The notes: generated from the letters alone by a model not told the origin. A DNA stretch of 38,200 nucleotides from Sporomusa acidovorans (GCF_900101845.1 NZ_FNAM01000050.1:1-38200); one strand, 5' to 3'; shown: positions 7,508-16,738, numbered from the stretch's first letter. A program made the numbers and translations.

Positions 7508-8059
7508 CTAAAACAATGCTTTATGCAAGGCGTGGTGCGGTGCCGCGATAACCAACTGATCAACAAGAAAGCCTTTATCCTGTATGGCCGCTGTGCCGGC
7601 ACGTACAGCGGAGTTTACCGATGCTATCTCCCCAGTAAAAGAGACTATGGCTTTTCCGCCCATACCGCGTGCCAACCGTACTTCCATAAGTTCAATAGCA
7701 GCCGACTTAGCCGCCGTATCAGCAGCAACGATAGCGGCTGCCACGGAATAGGTCTCAATGACCCCTAACGCTCTAATGCTCTTTATTTCCGTACTGCCGG
7801 ATATAGCTTTAAATATATCATCATGAATATTCGGCAGAACTGTCTCATCCACTATGTTTTCAGACCCGCCGGCGCTATGTCCGCTGCGCACCGCACTTTG
7901 TACGGCGCCAACATCGCCGGCAACCATAACTATGTATTTCCCCGGGCATAAAGGATTTGCCATAATTAATTCAACATTAGCCGCTTTGAGCATCGCATCG
8001 GCGGCTAATAGCCCTTTAGCGATATTTTTAATCTCCATTAACCCAATGGCACGTTTCAT
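7508..8059 (-). CDS. pduT: PduT, trimeric shell protein with a [4Fe-4S] site
   Basis: Two BMC domains in tandem (183 residues; the Salmonella protein has 184) make this a BMC-T pseudohexamer. The loop ANPLCPGKY puts the single pore cysteine at position 38, exactly where PduT binds a [4Fe-4S] cluster at the trimer axis. The cluster is thought to pass electrons across the shell, probably with PduS. The frame opens further upstream, but the ATG at 8059 has GAAGGGAG at 7 nt and places the Cys at 38. It follows pduS directly and overlaps the longer, unlikely start. Confidence 0.95.
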   Translation of the reverse strand: MKRAIGLMEIKNIAKGLLAADAMLKAANVELIMANPLCPGKYIVMVAGDVGAVQSAVRSGHSAGGSENIVDETVLPNIHDDIFKAISGSTEIKSIRALGVIETYSVAAAIVAADTAAKSAAIELMEVRLARGMGGKAIVSFTGEIASVNSAVRAGTAAIQDKGFLVDQLVIAAPHHALHKALF

Positions 8060-8079
8060 AGCTAGCTCCCTTCTTCTAC

Positions 8080-9411
8080 TTAGATTGTTCGAATACCAAT
8101 CCATCTGTCAATGTTATAAATTTGTCCCGCTATACTGGCATGCAGCATGGAACCTAAGGCCGCCCCATCAGGAATAACGGCTACCTTATCGCCTTTGTTT
8201 ACACTTGTACCAATCTCAACAATTGGTTTAGAGGGAGCCCCTATATGCTGCGAGAGCAAGAGTCTTACGTCTTTTGCTACAACCGGTTCGGAACCTAACG
8301 GAGCCTTTACATCATACTGTTCCAACCCTAGGCGGTACAGCAAGCGCTTAGTGGGTATCCGGCGGTTCTCGCGGCCCAAATGTGCGCATTCCGGTTTGTT
8401 CGTGTTAGGGTTCTTTATGCCGGCCTTGCTAAACTGTCTTTTTAATTCAGCGTTTACCCGGCGTGGCGATAACCCCATGGTGCAGCCATAGGCTTCACAC
8501 GCGCCGCATTCCGAACACAAAAAGGCTTTGGCAAGAACCTCCGGCTCATTCATTTGCCCACTGCCGATGGCCTGCATAATGCGATGGGGTTCCAGCCGGT
8601 GTCCAAGCAGATAGCGCGGACAAACATCTGTGCAGCCTCGGCAGTTGCAGCAAACAGCTTTGGCTCTATTGGCAATTACTGACCACGGCGTTCTCTTTTG
8701 CACAATTAAAGTATGCGCTGACGGCAGTAAAATAATCCCGCCTGTCGTTTTGGTAACCACGGCGTCCGCTGCAACGAGCCGCCCCATCATGGGACCACCG
8801 TCAATTATGGCATAATCATGGATTGCCGCCCCGCCAGCCAGCTGCAAAAGCTCGCCGACAGGCATGCCAATAGGAGCTTTCACCGTAATAGGATGATTGA
8901 CGGCACCTGTCACGGTAACATACTTGTCAATAACAGGTTGTCCCTCCAAGGCATTGGCTACATTAACCAGGGTCTCAACATTGGCAACAACGACACCAAC
9001 GTGTAATGGAATCCCGCCTTCGGGCACAATTCTCCCTGTCACCTCATGGACAAGAACTTGCTCGTCCCCCGCAGGGTACATATCGGGTAAAAAGAACAAT
9101 TCAATATCTTGAGCGCCGCGCTGACCTAACGCTCTCTGTAAATTCGCCACTGCCTCTGCATACTTCTTCTTCAGGCCAATATAACCACGGCGAGCCCCGG
9201 TGGCTACCATAACGGACTGGAGACCTAAAACCAGCCGTTCGCTTTCACTGGCCATGATATTTTGATGGGCACGCAGCAAAGGTTCGCATTCGGCGCCGTT
9301 AACAATAATCGTATCTGCGTCGGCATTAACCTTTACGTAGGTGGGGAAACCGGCGCCGCCAGCCCCGACAATACCGGCCTCTTTAACTGCCGCAACAATT
9401 TTCTCGCGCAC
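8080..9411 (-). CDS. pduS: PduS, RnfC-like cobalamin reductase
   Basis: The 443-residue protein begins with the RnfC/NuoF-like Gly-rich nucleotide and flavin-binding segment VGAGGAGFPTYVK and AECEPLL. A SLBB-like domain follows, then two cysteine motifs for iron-sulfur clusters (CCNCRGCTDVCPR and CSECGACEAYGC). PduS reduces cob(II)alamin to cob(I)alamin so that PduO can adenosylate it. A GTG start has AGGGAAGGTG upstream. Its position between pduP and pduT is conserved. The cysteine sets look intact, so an active enzyme is expected. Confidence 0.95.
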   Translation of the reverse strand: MREKIVAAVKEAGIVGAGGAGFPTYVKVNADADTIIVNGAECEPLLRAHQNIMASESERLVLGLQSVMVATGARRGYIGLKKKYAEAVANLQRALGQRGAQDIELFFLPDMYPAGDEQVLVHEVTGRIVPEGGIPLHVGVVVANVETLVNVANALEGQPVIDKYVTVTGAVNHPITVKAPIGMPVGELLQLAGGAAIHDYAIIDGGPMMGRLVAADAVVTKTTGGIILLPSAHTLIVQKRTPWSVIANRAKAVCCNCRGCTDVCPRYLLGHRLEPHRIMQAIGSGQMNEPEVLAKAFLCSECGACEAYGCTMGLSPRRVNAELKRQFSKAGIKNPNTNKPECAHLGRENRRIPTKRLLYRLGLEQYDVKAPLGSEPVVAKDVRLLLSQHIGAPSKPIVEIGTSVNKGDKVAVIPDGAALGSMLHASIAGQIYNIDRWIGIRTI

Positions 9412-9447
9412 GCGTACACCTTCCCTCTTTTGGGCGTTAATCAGCTT

Positions 9448-10884
9448 TTACACTACCGACAGCGCATCAACAAGCACGCAGCGGCGCTGCCGGGTGAAGC
9501 TCCGGGCAGAGGTAAGTCCTTCACCGGTGGGCCCGGCAATGGTAAACGTTGTGAAACCTTCGCCCCCAACACCGATTCCTGCAAAAGAAGGAGCATTCTT
9601 TACAAAGATGGTGGTTTCCACCGCTTTGGCAAACCTAGTTAGGTTATCAACATTTCGGGAATGCATTACCGCAGTATGCCGGTTTCCATGTTCAACACTC
9701 ACGGCCAGCTCGATAGCCTCCTGAACGTTATTTACTTGAATTACCGGCAGTACCGGCATCATCAGTTCTTCCAGAACAAAGGGATGATCAGCCTCGGTCT
9801 CGCAAATCACTGCGCGAATGTCATCAGGCACGTCAATGCCAATTTGCTTAAGTATGTACTTCGCGTCTTTACCAACAAATTTTTTGTTAACCGCGTACGT
9901 TCTTTTCGGCTTTTCCGTGCAGCCGGAAGCGGCCAATTCAGCATTCTCCGTAAGGACAACTTTCACAAGGCGATCAATATCCTGTCCTGAAATCAAATAG
10001 CCGCCATACTTTTGCATATAGGCGATCAATCGGTCAGCGATCGAACCAACGGCGATGACTTCCTTCTCCGCAATACAGGGCAAGTTATTATCAAAGGAAC
10101 AACCAGCAATAATATCCTTGGCCGCCCTTTCAATATTGGCTGTCTCGTCAACAATAACCGGCGGGTTGCCTGCGCCTGCGCCAATGGCTTTTTTACCGGA
10201 AGACATCACCGCCCGCACCACGGCAGGACCACCGGTAGCCACCAGCATATTGATATGCGGATGGGCCATCATAGCGTTAGTTGCCTCTAAAGAGGGTTCA
10301 GCGACTGCCGTAAGTAAATTCGCCGGCCCCCCGGCGCTAATAATCGCCTCATTTAAAAGTCTAATTGTGTGCAGGGAAGTGTTTTTAGCCGTCGGATGCG
10401 GACTGAACACAACTGAATTACCGGCGGCAACCATACTGATACCGTTATTGATAACTGTCTCGGACGGATTGGTTGTGGGAGTAATAGCGCCAATAACACC
10501 ATAAGGACCTCGTTCAATTAAAGTCAGGCCTTTGTCACCGCTCCACGCTTCGGTTTTTAAATCTTCCGTACCCGGAGTTTTGCGGGCTGCCAGTTGATTT
10601 TTAAGAACTTTATCAGCAACGCGGCCCATGCCTGATTCATTTACAGCCATTTCCGCCAAAATGGCAGCATTTTTATAAGCTGCCTCCCTCATGGCAGTGA
10701 TCAGAACTTCCCTTTTTTCTATGGTGAGTTTACGCAGTTGTTTTTGCGCTAACCGGGCCGCTTCCACAGCTTCATCGATTGTTGCAAAAATCCCCATACC
10801 ACGCGAACCTGAACCAGCTTCTTTTTGTACTTTGGCCATAACTTCAGCCGCAATGCGGGCAATAAGACTTTGGTCAATTTCCAT
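9448..10884 (-). CDS. pduP: PduP, CoA-acylating propionaldehyde dehydrogenase
   Basis: This 478-residue aldehyde dehydrogenase of the PduP/EutE group converts propionaldehyde, CoA and NAD+ to propionyl-CoA. The catalytic cysteine is C270 in SFDNNLPCIAEKE. The N-terminal helix IDQSLIARIAAEVMAKV, followed by a Gly/Ser-rich linker (GSGSRG), is the encapsulation peptide that targets the enzyme to the compartment interior. It has a perfect AGGAGG site and follows pduO at 12 nt. The NADH it produces is reoxidised by PduQ. Confidence 0.96.
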   Translation of the reverse strand: MEIDQSLIARIAAEVMAKVQKEAGSGSRGMGIFATIDEAVEAARLAQKQLRKLTIEKREVLITAMREAAYKNAAILAEMAVNESGMGRVADKVLKNQLAARKTPGTEDLKTEAWSGDKGLTLIERGPYGVIGAITPTTNPSETVINNGISMVAAGNSVVFSPHPTAKNTSLHTIRLLNEAIISAGGPANLLTAVAEPSLEATNAMMAHPHINMLVATGGPAVVRAVMSSGKKAIGAGAGNPPVIVDETANIERAAKDIIAGCSFDNNLPCIAEKEVIAVGSIADRLIAYMQKYGGYLISGQDIDRLVKVVLTENAELAASGCTEKPKRTYAVNKKFVGKDAKYILKQIGIDVPDDIRAVICETEADHPFVLEELMMPVLPVIQVNNVQEAIELAVSVEHGNRHTAVMHSRNVDNLTRFAKAVETTIFVKNAPSFAGIGVGGEGFTTFTIAGPTGEGLTSARSFTRQRRCVLVDALSVV

Positions 10885-10896
10885 ATACGTACCCTC

Positions 10897-11877
10897 CTAA
10901 AATACAGCCAAACCGGCTTTGGCCACTAGAATATCCTGGTCTACAGAACCGCCGCTTACGCCAATACCGCCATAGAGAATCCCCTGGTCATAGATGGGAA
11001 GCCCGCCGCCAAACACAACTAACCGGCCATGGTGAGTCGTATTGATTCCGTAAAGTTCCTGTCCAGGAGTAACTAAGCTGGCAGCTTGCTCTGTCGGCAT
11101 GCGTAGCGCAACGGCGGTATAGGCCTTATCTAACGCCAGTGATACGCTGGCCAGAAGTGAATTATCCATTCGTTCCTGAACAACCAGTGTTCCGTTAGCA
11201 TCAACAATAGCCATAACCATAGCGATACCCATTTCCCGAGCCTTATGTCCGGCCGCGTCAATCATCTGTCTGGCTTTGGTCAAAACGGGCAGGCTGAGTT
11301 TTTCTCTATCATTACCCGGTACAGGCTCAAGGATGCCCCGTACCTTTTTAGTAATATTGGCAACCAGTTCCTCCTGCTCGACACATCTTGCCAGCACAAA
11401 TAATAAGTCCGACAAACGGTTTAAGTATAAGGGAACCGGTGCAGAAACCCGCTCCTGCCGGCCCAGCGCAACAACACACCGCTCGGCTCGCCTGGTAATA
11501 GTCCTGGCCAAGTCAAGAGCGGCGCTGGCAGCGGTACTCCCGGGCGTAACGAAATATGGCTGGGGAATGCGACGCTCTTCCAGGGAATCAATTAACTTCT
11601 CAAGGCTGTTAATGTGATTGGGGGAAATTCGAAAGTCGGCATTATTCACCGCTTCCGCAGTTGCCAAATCAGCATTTAAAGCGATTAGTTCCGCTTGAAT
11701 GTTGTGGATAATCTCTTTCGCCCAATCTTTCTCTATTAGGGATTTGGCCAGCCCCATGGCCGCATTGGCTTCATCCACAGTCCCATAGGCCTGTACTCTG
11801 GCGCTGTCTTTATAAACCCTTTCCTTACTTAACAGGCTTGTTAATCCCGCATCACCGGTCTTTGTATACACCTTCAT
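10897..11877 (-). CDS. pduO: PduO, ATP:cob(I)alamin adenosyltransferase with C-terminal GlcG/HbpS-like domain
   Basis: The 326-residue protein has two domains. Residues 1-185 carry the PduO-type adenosyltransferase motifs (TKTGDAGLTSLLSKERVYKD, GTVDEANAAMG, LNRLSDLLFVLAR). Residues about 195-326 form the PduO_C/GlcG domain, which is reported to bind heme in some homologues. It regenerates adenosylcobalamin for PduCDE with PduS. Its ATG overlaps the pduN stop region by 4 nt, so translation is coupled. Confidence 0.96.
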   Translation of the reverse strand: MKVYTKTGDAGLTSLLSKERVYKDSARVQAYGTVDEANAAMGLAKSLIEKDWAKEIIHNIQAELIALNADLATAEAVNNADFRISPNHINSLEKLIDSLEERRIPQPYFVTPGSTAASAALDLARTITRRAERCVVALGRQERVSAPVPLYLNRLSDLLFVLARCVEQEELVANITKKVRGILEPVPGNDREKLSLPVLTKARQMIDAAGHKAREMGIAMVMAIVDANGTLVVQERMDNSLLASVSLALDKAYTAVALRMPTEQAASLVTPGQELYGINTTHHGRLVVFGGGLPIYDQGILYGGIGVSGGSVDQDILVAKAGLAVF

Positions 11878-12164
11878 GGTAGGCTACTCCTCAGTAAGTC
11901 TTTATTAATCTCCATATTGTCGACAATGCCAATTATGGCCGCATCCACGGCCGCGGCCGGATTGCCCAGAACGTGGCGGGCCGAACTGCCTTCGACGACA
12001 AGAACGGTTTCCCCCGTGCCCGAACCGATGGTATCTATGGCAACTATATACTTACTGCTGTCATTACCCCCTGTGAGAGGTTGTACAATTAACAGCTTGC
12101 TGCCGGTCAAACTCTCATCTTTGGGCGTTGCCACCAGTGTGCCAATTACTTTTCCTACCCACAT
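11874..12164 (-). CDS. pduN: PduN, pentameric vertex protein (EutN/CcmL family)
   Basis: The 96-residue protein starts MWVGKVIGTLVAT and contains the conserved IDTIGSGTGETVLVVEGSSA and DAAIIGIVD segments of BMC-P pentamers that close the vertices of the shell. It has a strong purine-rich ribosome binding site. It overlaps pduO and follows the pduM-position gene by 17 nt. Confidence 0.96.
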   Translation of the reverse strand: MWVGKVIGTLVATPKDESLTGSKLLIVQPLTGGNDSSKYIVAIDTIGSGTGETVLVVEGSSARHVLGNPAAAVDAAIIGIVDNMEINKDLLRSSLP

Positions 12165-12181
12165 ACTTCTCTTCCTTCCGG

Positions 12182-12976
12182 CTATAAGTCCATTCGGCGT
12201 ATGATATCAGCTTTTAGTTCCCGGGCAACATCCAGTGCCAACGGCGTTATAATCGCGTTTTCCTCAATAATGATAGTTTTTTCCCCTGCCAGTACGGCGT
12301 TCCGTACAGTTCCCGCATCAAGAACCTTTTTCTGTAAAGCCTTGTCCAAACCAGCCGGCTTTTGCGGCCGGAATAGTACCCCATGAACTTCCGCAGCCAG
12401 ATCCTCGGCTCTGACAAGCCGGATGCCGTAGTTTTGTATTTTGTGCAGATTCTCTGCCAATACAGCCAACAGGGCCGGCTGTTTACACATACCTTTTTGC
12501 CGGCGTTCCTTATCATAGGGATCCGCGGCATTGACGGCAGCTACGACTGTTTTTCCCAGCATCAAAGCTTGCAGCACCAGCGTGGGCACCAGGGAATCAG
12601 CCAGAGTATAAGCGAGTTTAGCCGCCGTATTCTGCGTTAATACCGGCATAAGCACTATATCCGCCTCCCGCAGTTCTTTCCCCGGATAGGAAGAACGCGA
12701 GGTATGGACTTGCACAGCAGCACCGAGGATTTCTTTTATTCTGGTTACGCCGATTATACGTTCCGCAGCTGCGGATAAGACAACTGTCATCAACTTAACA
12801 TTGTCTGCCTGAATGCTTTTTAATTGCGCTAAACTTGCTTCCAGCCCAATTGTACCGCCGGTAAAAATTGTCAGCGCTTGATAAATGCTCTTTTGATGAG
12901 CTTGGTTGGGATAACCCTGATTTTCAAGCTGTCTCAATACTTCCGCTGTGATTTGCTCCACGAGCTCATTGTCCAC
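12182..12976 (-). CDS. Flavoprotein-like microcompartment protein in the pduM position
   Basis: The 264-residue protein has an N-terminal amphipathic helix (NELVEQITAEVLRQLENQ) like those of the cargo proteins here. A Rossmann-like region follows (about 30-150; ALTIFTGGTIGLE, VVLSAAAERIIG, VLMPVLTQNTAAKLAYTLAD) that resembles the flavoprotein/PPC-decarboxylase fold. The last part (TIIIEENAIITPLALDVARE) recalls PduM and related core proteins. Salmonella PduM is much shorter (about 160 residues), so this may be a PduM-like tail fused to a flavoprotein domain. The position between pduL and pduN is that of pduM. Whether it binds FMN cannot be judged from sequence. The start is GTG with GGAGG. Confidence 0.8.
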   Translation of the reverse strand: MDNELVEQITAEVLRQLENQGYPNQAHQKSIYQALTIFTGGTIGLEASLAQLKSIQADNVKLMTVVLSAAAERIIGVTRIKEILGAAVQVHTSRSSYPGKELREADIVLMPVLTQNTAAKLAYTLADSLVPTLVLQALMLGKTVVAAVNAADPYDKERRQKGMCKQPALLAVLAENLHKIQNYGIRLVRAEDLAAEVHGVLFRPQKPAGLDKALQKKVLDAGTVRNAVLAGEKTIIIEENAIITPLALDVARELKADIIRRMDL

Positions 12977-12989
12977 TGGTTCACCTCCG

Positions 12990-13619
12990 TTAGGCTAAGG
13001 TGACAAAATTTCCGTTCTTTAGCCCGACTGCGTTGGCTTCATCGGTATCAAGGTGAAACTCCAGCCGAAAATTGGGGTGAACCCTTACAAGCACATTGGC
13101 AAAGGTTCCCCCGCGTGCCCCCGGTATGGTAACAACCACACGGTCGCCATCAACGACATGAAACCTTGCTGCGTCCGCTGCAGGCATGTGAATATGACGG
13201 GCAGCACAAATTACTCCTTGCCGCAGAGTAACGGCCCCTTTAGATCCGGCAACAACAATTCCCGGCGATCCTTCAATTTGACCTGAATCCCTGACTGGTG
13301 GCTCAATCCCTAGAATAAAGCCGTCCGTCCTGGATATTTCTATTTGCGTAATTTTTCTGACCGGACCAAGAATACGCACTTTGGCTAGTACGCCTTTTGG
13401 TCCTACCAAAGTTACGGTTTCTTTAGCCGCAAATTCTCCAACCTGTTTTAAGTCTTTATCTTTGGTCAGCGAGTAGCCCTGGCCAAACAATGTTTCCATA
13501 TGCTCAGAGGATATATGGATATGCCGGTTGGAGACACCTACAGGAATACCCATCGCTAACTGTCCCGGCAATTTCGCTAATACCTGTTTTACGATCTGCT
13601 CAACTACTGCCTGTTCCAT
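12990..13619 (-). CDS. pduL: PduL, phosphate propanoyltransferase
   Basis: The 209-residue protein has the PduL hallmark halves VGVSNRHIHIS and CAARHIHMP, which supply the histidines for two zinc ions. It converts propionyl-CoA and phosphate to propionyl-phosphate and frees CoA inside the compartment. An N-terminal helix (VVEQIVKQVLAKL) serves as encapsulation peptide. No pduW-type kinase gene is present here, so ATP formation from acyl-phosphate must use a kinase encoded elsewhere. Confidence 0.96.
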   Translation of the reverse strand: MEQAVVEQIVKQVLAKLPGQLAMGIPVGVSNRHIHISSEHMETLFGQGYSLTKDKDLKQVGEFAAKETVTLVGPKGVLAKVRILGPVRKITQIEISRTDGFILGIEPPVRDSGQIEGSPGIVVAGSKGAVTLRQGVICAARHIHMPAADAARFHVVDGDRVVVTIPGARGGTFANVLVRVHPNFRLEFHLDTDEANAVGLKNGNFVTLA

Positions 13620-13651
13620 AGCTTCACCCTGCCCTGTCTATATTCAGCGCA

Positions 13652-13933
13652 CTACGACCTGCTGGCCGGTAAAATCTTTTCCACGTCGGTATGAGGACGA
13701 GGTATTACATGGACAGAAACAAGCTCACCCACTCGCTGCGCAGCCGCCGCACCGCTGTCGGTGGCTGCCTTCACAGCGCCAACATCACCGCGAACAAAAA
13801 CCGATACTAAGCCTGAGCCTATTTTTTCATACCCAATCAACACTACATTTGCGGCCTTTACCATCGCATCGGCAGCTTCGATCGCACCCACTAAACCTTT
13901 GGTTTCCACCATTCCTAATGCCTCTCCGCGCAT
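13652..13933 (-). CDS. pduJ: PduJ/PduA-type hexameric shell protein
   Basis: The 93-residue single BMC domain contains MVETKGLVGAIEAADAMVKA, the pore loop KIGSGLV and VIPRPHTDVEKILP. It is about 80% identical to the protein encoded at 20493-20771, so the operon carries a PduA/PduJ paralogue pair. Assignment as J rests on its position after pduK and before pduL. AAGGAGG precedes the ATG. Confidence 0.93.
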   Translation of the reverse strand: MRGEALGMVETKGLVGAIEAADAMVKAANVVLIGYEKIGSGLVSVFVRGDVGAVKAATDSGAAAAQRVGELVSVHVIPRPHTDVEKILPASRS

Positions 13934-13936
13934 AGT

Positions 13937-14443
13937 TTATTCCTCCTTATGGCCTTTGTTATAGTGAATGCAAGTTGATTTCGGATCCCCCTTTCGCCGC
14001 TGGCACGCGGGGTCGCCACAGATGTTGCATATCCCTGCCGGTTTCTCTTCCGGGATACTCTCCGTATCGTCAGAAGGCTCTTCTGCCTCCCCCGCCACCT
14101 CGTCTTCGTTGCCGCTTTGTTTCTTAGCCGGTTTCTGCGGCAGGCTGGGCTTAGCCCCAACCGTTTCTTGCGTAATAATTATATTTTCCAGCCCGTAGCC
14201 CGGTCTGGGTATTACATGGGAAGCGACGACCGTGCTTACCTTGGAAGCGGCTGCCGCGGCGGCCGCGATGGCTGCCTGGACGGCGCCTACGTCGCCGCTG
14301 ATTTTTATTACTACCATGCCCCCGCCTTTAGTAAGCTCGTAGCCGATTAATTCCACATTAGCTGCTTTCACGGCTGCATCCGCAGCTTCCATGCCGGCCG
14401 TGAGCCCTACTACTTCGATTAATCCTAAGGCGTTCTTAAACAT
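13937..14443 (-). CDS. pduK: PduK, shell protein with cysteine-rich C-terminal extension
   Basis: The 168-residue protein joins a BMC-H domain (about 1-90) to an acidic, disordered linker. It ends with the motif CNICGDPACQRRKGDPKSTC, which has four Cys for metal (zinc or iron-sulfur) binding, as in Salmonella PduK. The ATG at 14443 with GGGGAGG at 7 nt gives the canonical start MFKNALGLIE. The longer frame to 14476 would begin inside pduH. Its stop is 3 nt before pduJ. Confidence 0.93.
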   Translation of the reverse strand: MFKNALGLIEVVGLTAGMEAADAAVKAANVELIGYELTKGGGMVVIKISGDVGAVQAAIAAAAAAASKVSTVVASHVIPRPGYGLENIIITQETVGAKPSLPQKPAKKQSGNEDEVAGEAEEPSDDTESIPEEKPAGICNICGDPACQRRKGDPKSTCIHYNKGHKEE

Positions 14444-14915
14444 ACGTTGACCTCCCCGCCCCTTGAGCAGTCTCACTCAGTACTTTCATAACGATTTGGT
14501 AAACCTGCTCATATAACTGGGCCTCGTCGTCAATATCAATTACACTCTTTCGGTTATCGTTATCCTTAAAAGGAAGTCCTTTTACCAGCCGGGCCGCATT
14601 ATAGCCAAATTGCCGCCAAATCCCGGGATTGCTTGCTGTCTCGGAAATAAACAGCGGCGTATCTTCCGATAATTTGTGGTAATGAATGCATACTCCTGCC
14701 GGACTAACGCCAACACCAACACCTAACTGCGAGGCAGCAGCGGCCTGCCAGGCCAGCGCTATGGCATCACTGTTTTTGGCCTGCAGCAGGCTGTAGGGTA
14801 TGCCTTCTTCCTCAATTCCCGCTTTAATCTCTCTGATTTTATATTCGTCTTGGCCATCCTCAGAAATACAAATCACAATGCTGGGTTTGATGAGTTTTAT
14901 GTCGGAGTGCATCAT
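14436..14915 (-). CDS. pduH: PduH, small subunit of diol dehydratase reactivase
   Basis: Its core (IKPSIVICISE, GIEEEGIPYSLLQ, SQLGVGVGVSPAGVCIHY, GYNAARLVKGLPF) matches DdrB/PduH and the related fold of the dehydratase medium subunit. With PduG it exchanges damaged, tightly bound cobalamin from PduCDE. At 159 residues it is about 40 longer than the Salmonella protein (116). The extra length is a C-terminal tail rich in Asp, Val and Gln. The ATG shares bases with the pduG stop (TAATG), which indicates coupling. Confidence 0.93.
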   Translation of the reverse strand: MMHSDIKLIKPSIVICISEDGQDEYKIREIKAGIEEEGIPYSLLQAKNSDAIALAWQAAAASQLGVGVGVSPAGVCIHYHKLSEDTPLFISETASNPGIWRQFGYNAARLVKGLPFKDNDNRKSVIDIDDEAQLYEQVYQIVMKVLSETAQGAGRSTYV

Positions 14916-16738
14916 TATGTTCCACCTTGAAGATAAGATAGCACCAGACCTGTCGCCACCGCGTTTCTGGGGCCTTCCGTTCCCCTAATATTACCGCGGC
15001 CGCAGACAATGCCGTACTGCGCTAAAGCATCAGTCACCATGTCGCCAACTTCAAAGTCCATGGCCGACCCGCCTACCAGCACTACAAACTCAATATGGCG
15101 AATATTACCGGTAGGCGCAATCCGGGCTAAAGAACGCAAGGTATTGGCCACAAACACGCGTTTTTTGGCCTCCCGGCGAACATGACGAATTTTATCCAGG
15201 GAGTGTGCCGACGGGATAGGAACCATTCCATCTTCCTTCAAGATAACTACTCTGGCAAAAACATGGGGCGGCAGGTGCGTGTCGTAAAACCGCACGGCGC
15301 CGTCTTCCATTCTAATGTGATACAAGCTTTCTACTTTCGCCAAGGGATGTTTCTTGATATCTTCGGCTAAATCAAAGTCATTCAGCCCTAACTCTGAATT
15401 AATCAACATGGTAACCATGTCGCCGGCGCCGCCTAGATGAATGGAGGTTGCTTTACCCTCCTTGGTTATGATGGCGGCGTCGGTTGAGCCGCCCCCCATA
15501 TCCAGAATTCCTAACGGCTTATCAGTACCAGGGGTGGTTAGTGCCCCTTTGATGGCCATGTTAGCTTCGACACCGGCGATAACTACCCGTATGCCGAGCT
15601 GCTGTGTCAATTTATCAGCAATCTGCTGCATAGGCAGCCGGCTTGTTTTTACCATAGCCGCCAAGGCGACTGCGTTTTCCAGGGAAAACTCTCCGGCTAG
15701 CCCCCCTTGCACCTTTTGCGGCACAAAGGTGTCGACTGCTAAGAGATCCTGAATTTTCATATCGCTTACAGGCTGGTTTGTAAGCTCAGCCATAACCTTA
15801 CGGACCCGTTCCAGCATGCCGCCCACATTAGTCCCGGCTTCCCCTTGGGCATTGGTTAAAGGCTGAACGCGCTCGATAGCTTCCATGATGGCTTCCGCCC
15901 CCATATCGACATCGATATCGGTTTTTCCTTTTTCTCCCATTATGGTAATAAAGCCGGCCGGTATCGCCCTGGCCTTCACGTCTCCTGCCGGGGTTTTTAC
16001 AACAACGGCGGAACGGTTGCCAATCAGTGCCCGGGCAATGGGTACGACCATTTTGGTTTCGTCAGCGGTCAAGTTAAACATAGTTGCAATACCATATGGA
16101 TTGCACAATGTTTGAATGGTCTGTCCCGCCGCGGCCACTTCGATAGCCGCCAACATTCCCAGCGGAACCTTGTCAAGCAAGGTAACCTCATCAACTACAG
16201 GCAACTTCTTATTCAGTCTGTTGACAATCAGAACGGCATCGTCTTGTTTGACGATAGCCCCCTGAACAGCAACGCCGCGCGCCACTGCGTCATTGATCCC
16301 CCGGGCCGCATCTTCGAAGTCAATTCCCTGTGGTATTAAGCAAATGATCTTTTCCCCGGGGACCAGGTTTGGCAACTCGCGAAACGCTGCTGTTATGCCG
16401 ACACCTAACCCGATCCCGCCGGGTGTGGAAGGATTATGACCAATCATTGTAGATTCCGTAATAATCGTCTCGGTAATTGTTTCCATGGCAACATCACCGA
16501 TTACGGGAGTCGCTTCATTTAGCCGGATTTCCTCGATACTCGTTAAGGTTATTTTTGCCTTGGCGACCGCTTCTTCCAAGGCGATAATAATTCCCGGAAC
16601 ATTTGCCAATGTTCCCTTAATGCCGGTTGTTTTTGTGATCCCGCTTGCCAGATATTCTCTAACCTGGCCTGCTTCTATCCTCGCCAAACAAACTTCGGTA
16701 GTGGAGTTTCCAATATCGATTCCCGCGATCGTCGGCAT
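14915..16738 (-). CDS. pduG: PduG, large ATPase subunit of diol dehydratase reactivase
   Basis: The 607-residue actin-like ATPase begins AGIDIGNSTTEVCLA (phosphate 1 loop) and carries LGILDMGGGSTDAAII (phosphate 2) and VVLVGGSAMDFE (adenosine). Length and motifs fit DdrA/PduG (about 610 residues). It releases inactivated cobalamin from PduCDE using ATP. It follows pduE at 11 nt and has AAGGTGG before its ATG. Confidence 0.97.
   Translation of the reverse strand: MPTIAGIDIGNSTTEVCLARIEAGQVREYLASGITKTTGIKGTLANVPGIIIALEEAVAKAKITLTSIEEIRLNEATPVIGDVAMETITETIITESTMIGHNPSTPGGIGLGVGITAAFRELPNLVPGEKIICLIPQGIDFEDAARGINDAVARGVAVQGAIVKQDDAVLIVNRLNKKLPVVDEVTLLDKVPLGMLAAIEVAAAGQTIQTLCNPYGIATMFNLTADETKMVVPIARALIGNRSAVVVKTPAGDVKARAIPAGFITIMGEKGKTDIDVDMGAEAIMEAIERVQPLTNAQGEAGTNVGGMLERVRKVMAELTNQPVSDMKIQDLLAVDTFVPQKVQGGLAGEFSLENAVALAAMVKTSRLPMQQIADKLTQQLGIRVVIAGVEANMAIKGALTTPGTDKPLGILDMGGGSTDAAIITKEGKATSIHLGGAGDMVTMLINSELGLNDFDLAEDIKKHPLAKVESLYHIRMEDGAVRFYDTHLPPHVFARVVILKEDGMVPIPSAHSLDKIRHVRREAKKRVFVANTLRSLARIAPTGNIRHIEFVVLVGGSAMDFEVGDMVTDALAQYGIVCGRGNIRGTEGPRNAVATGLVLSYLQGGT

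Noticed and set aside
7090..7551. 153-residue plus-strand frame opposite the membrane protein
   Set aside because: Antisense shadow of a Gly/Ala-rich gene. Thr/Ala/Pro-rich composition and no ribosome binding site.
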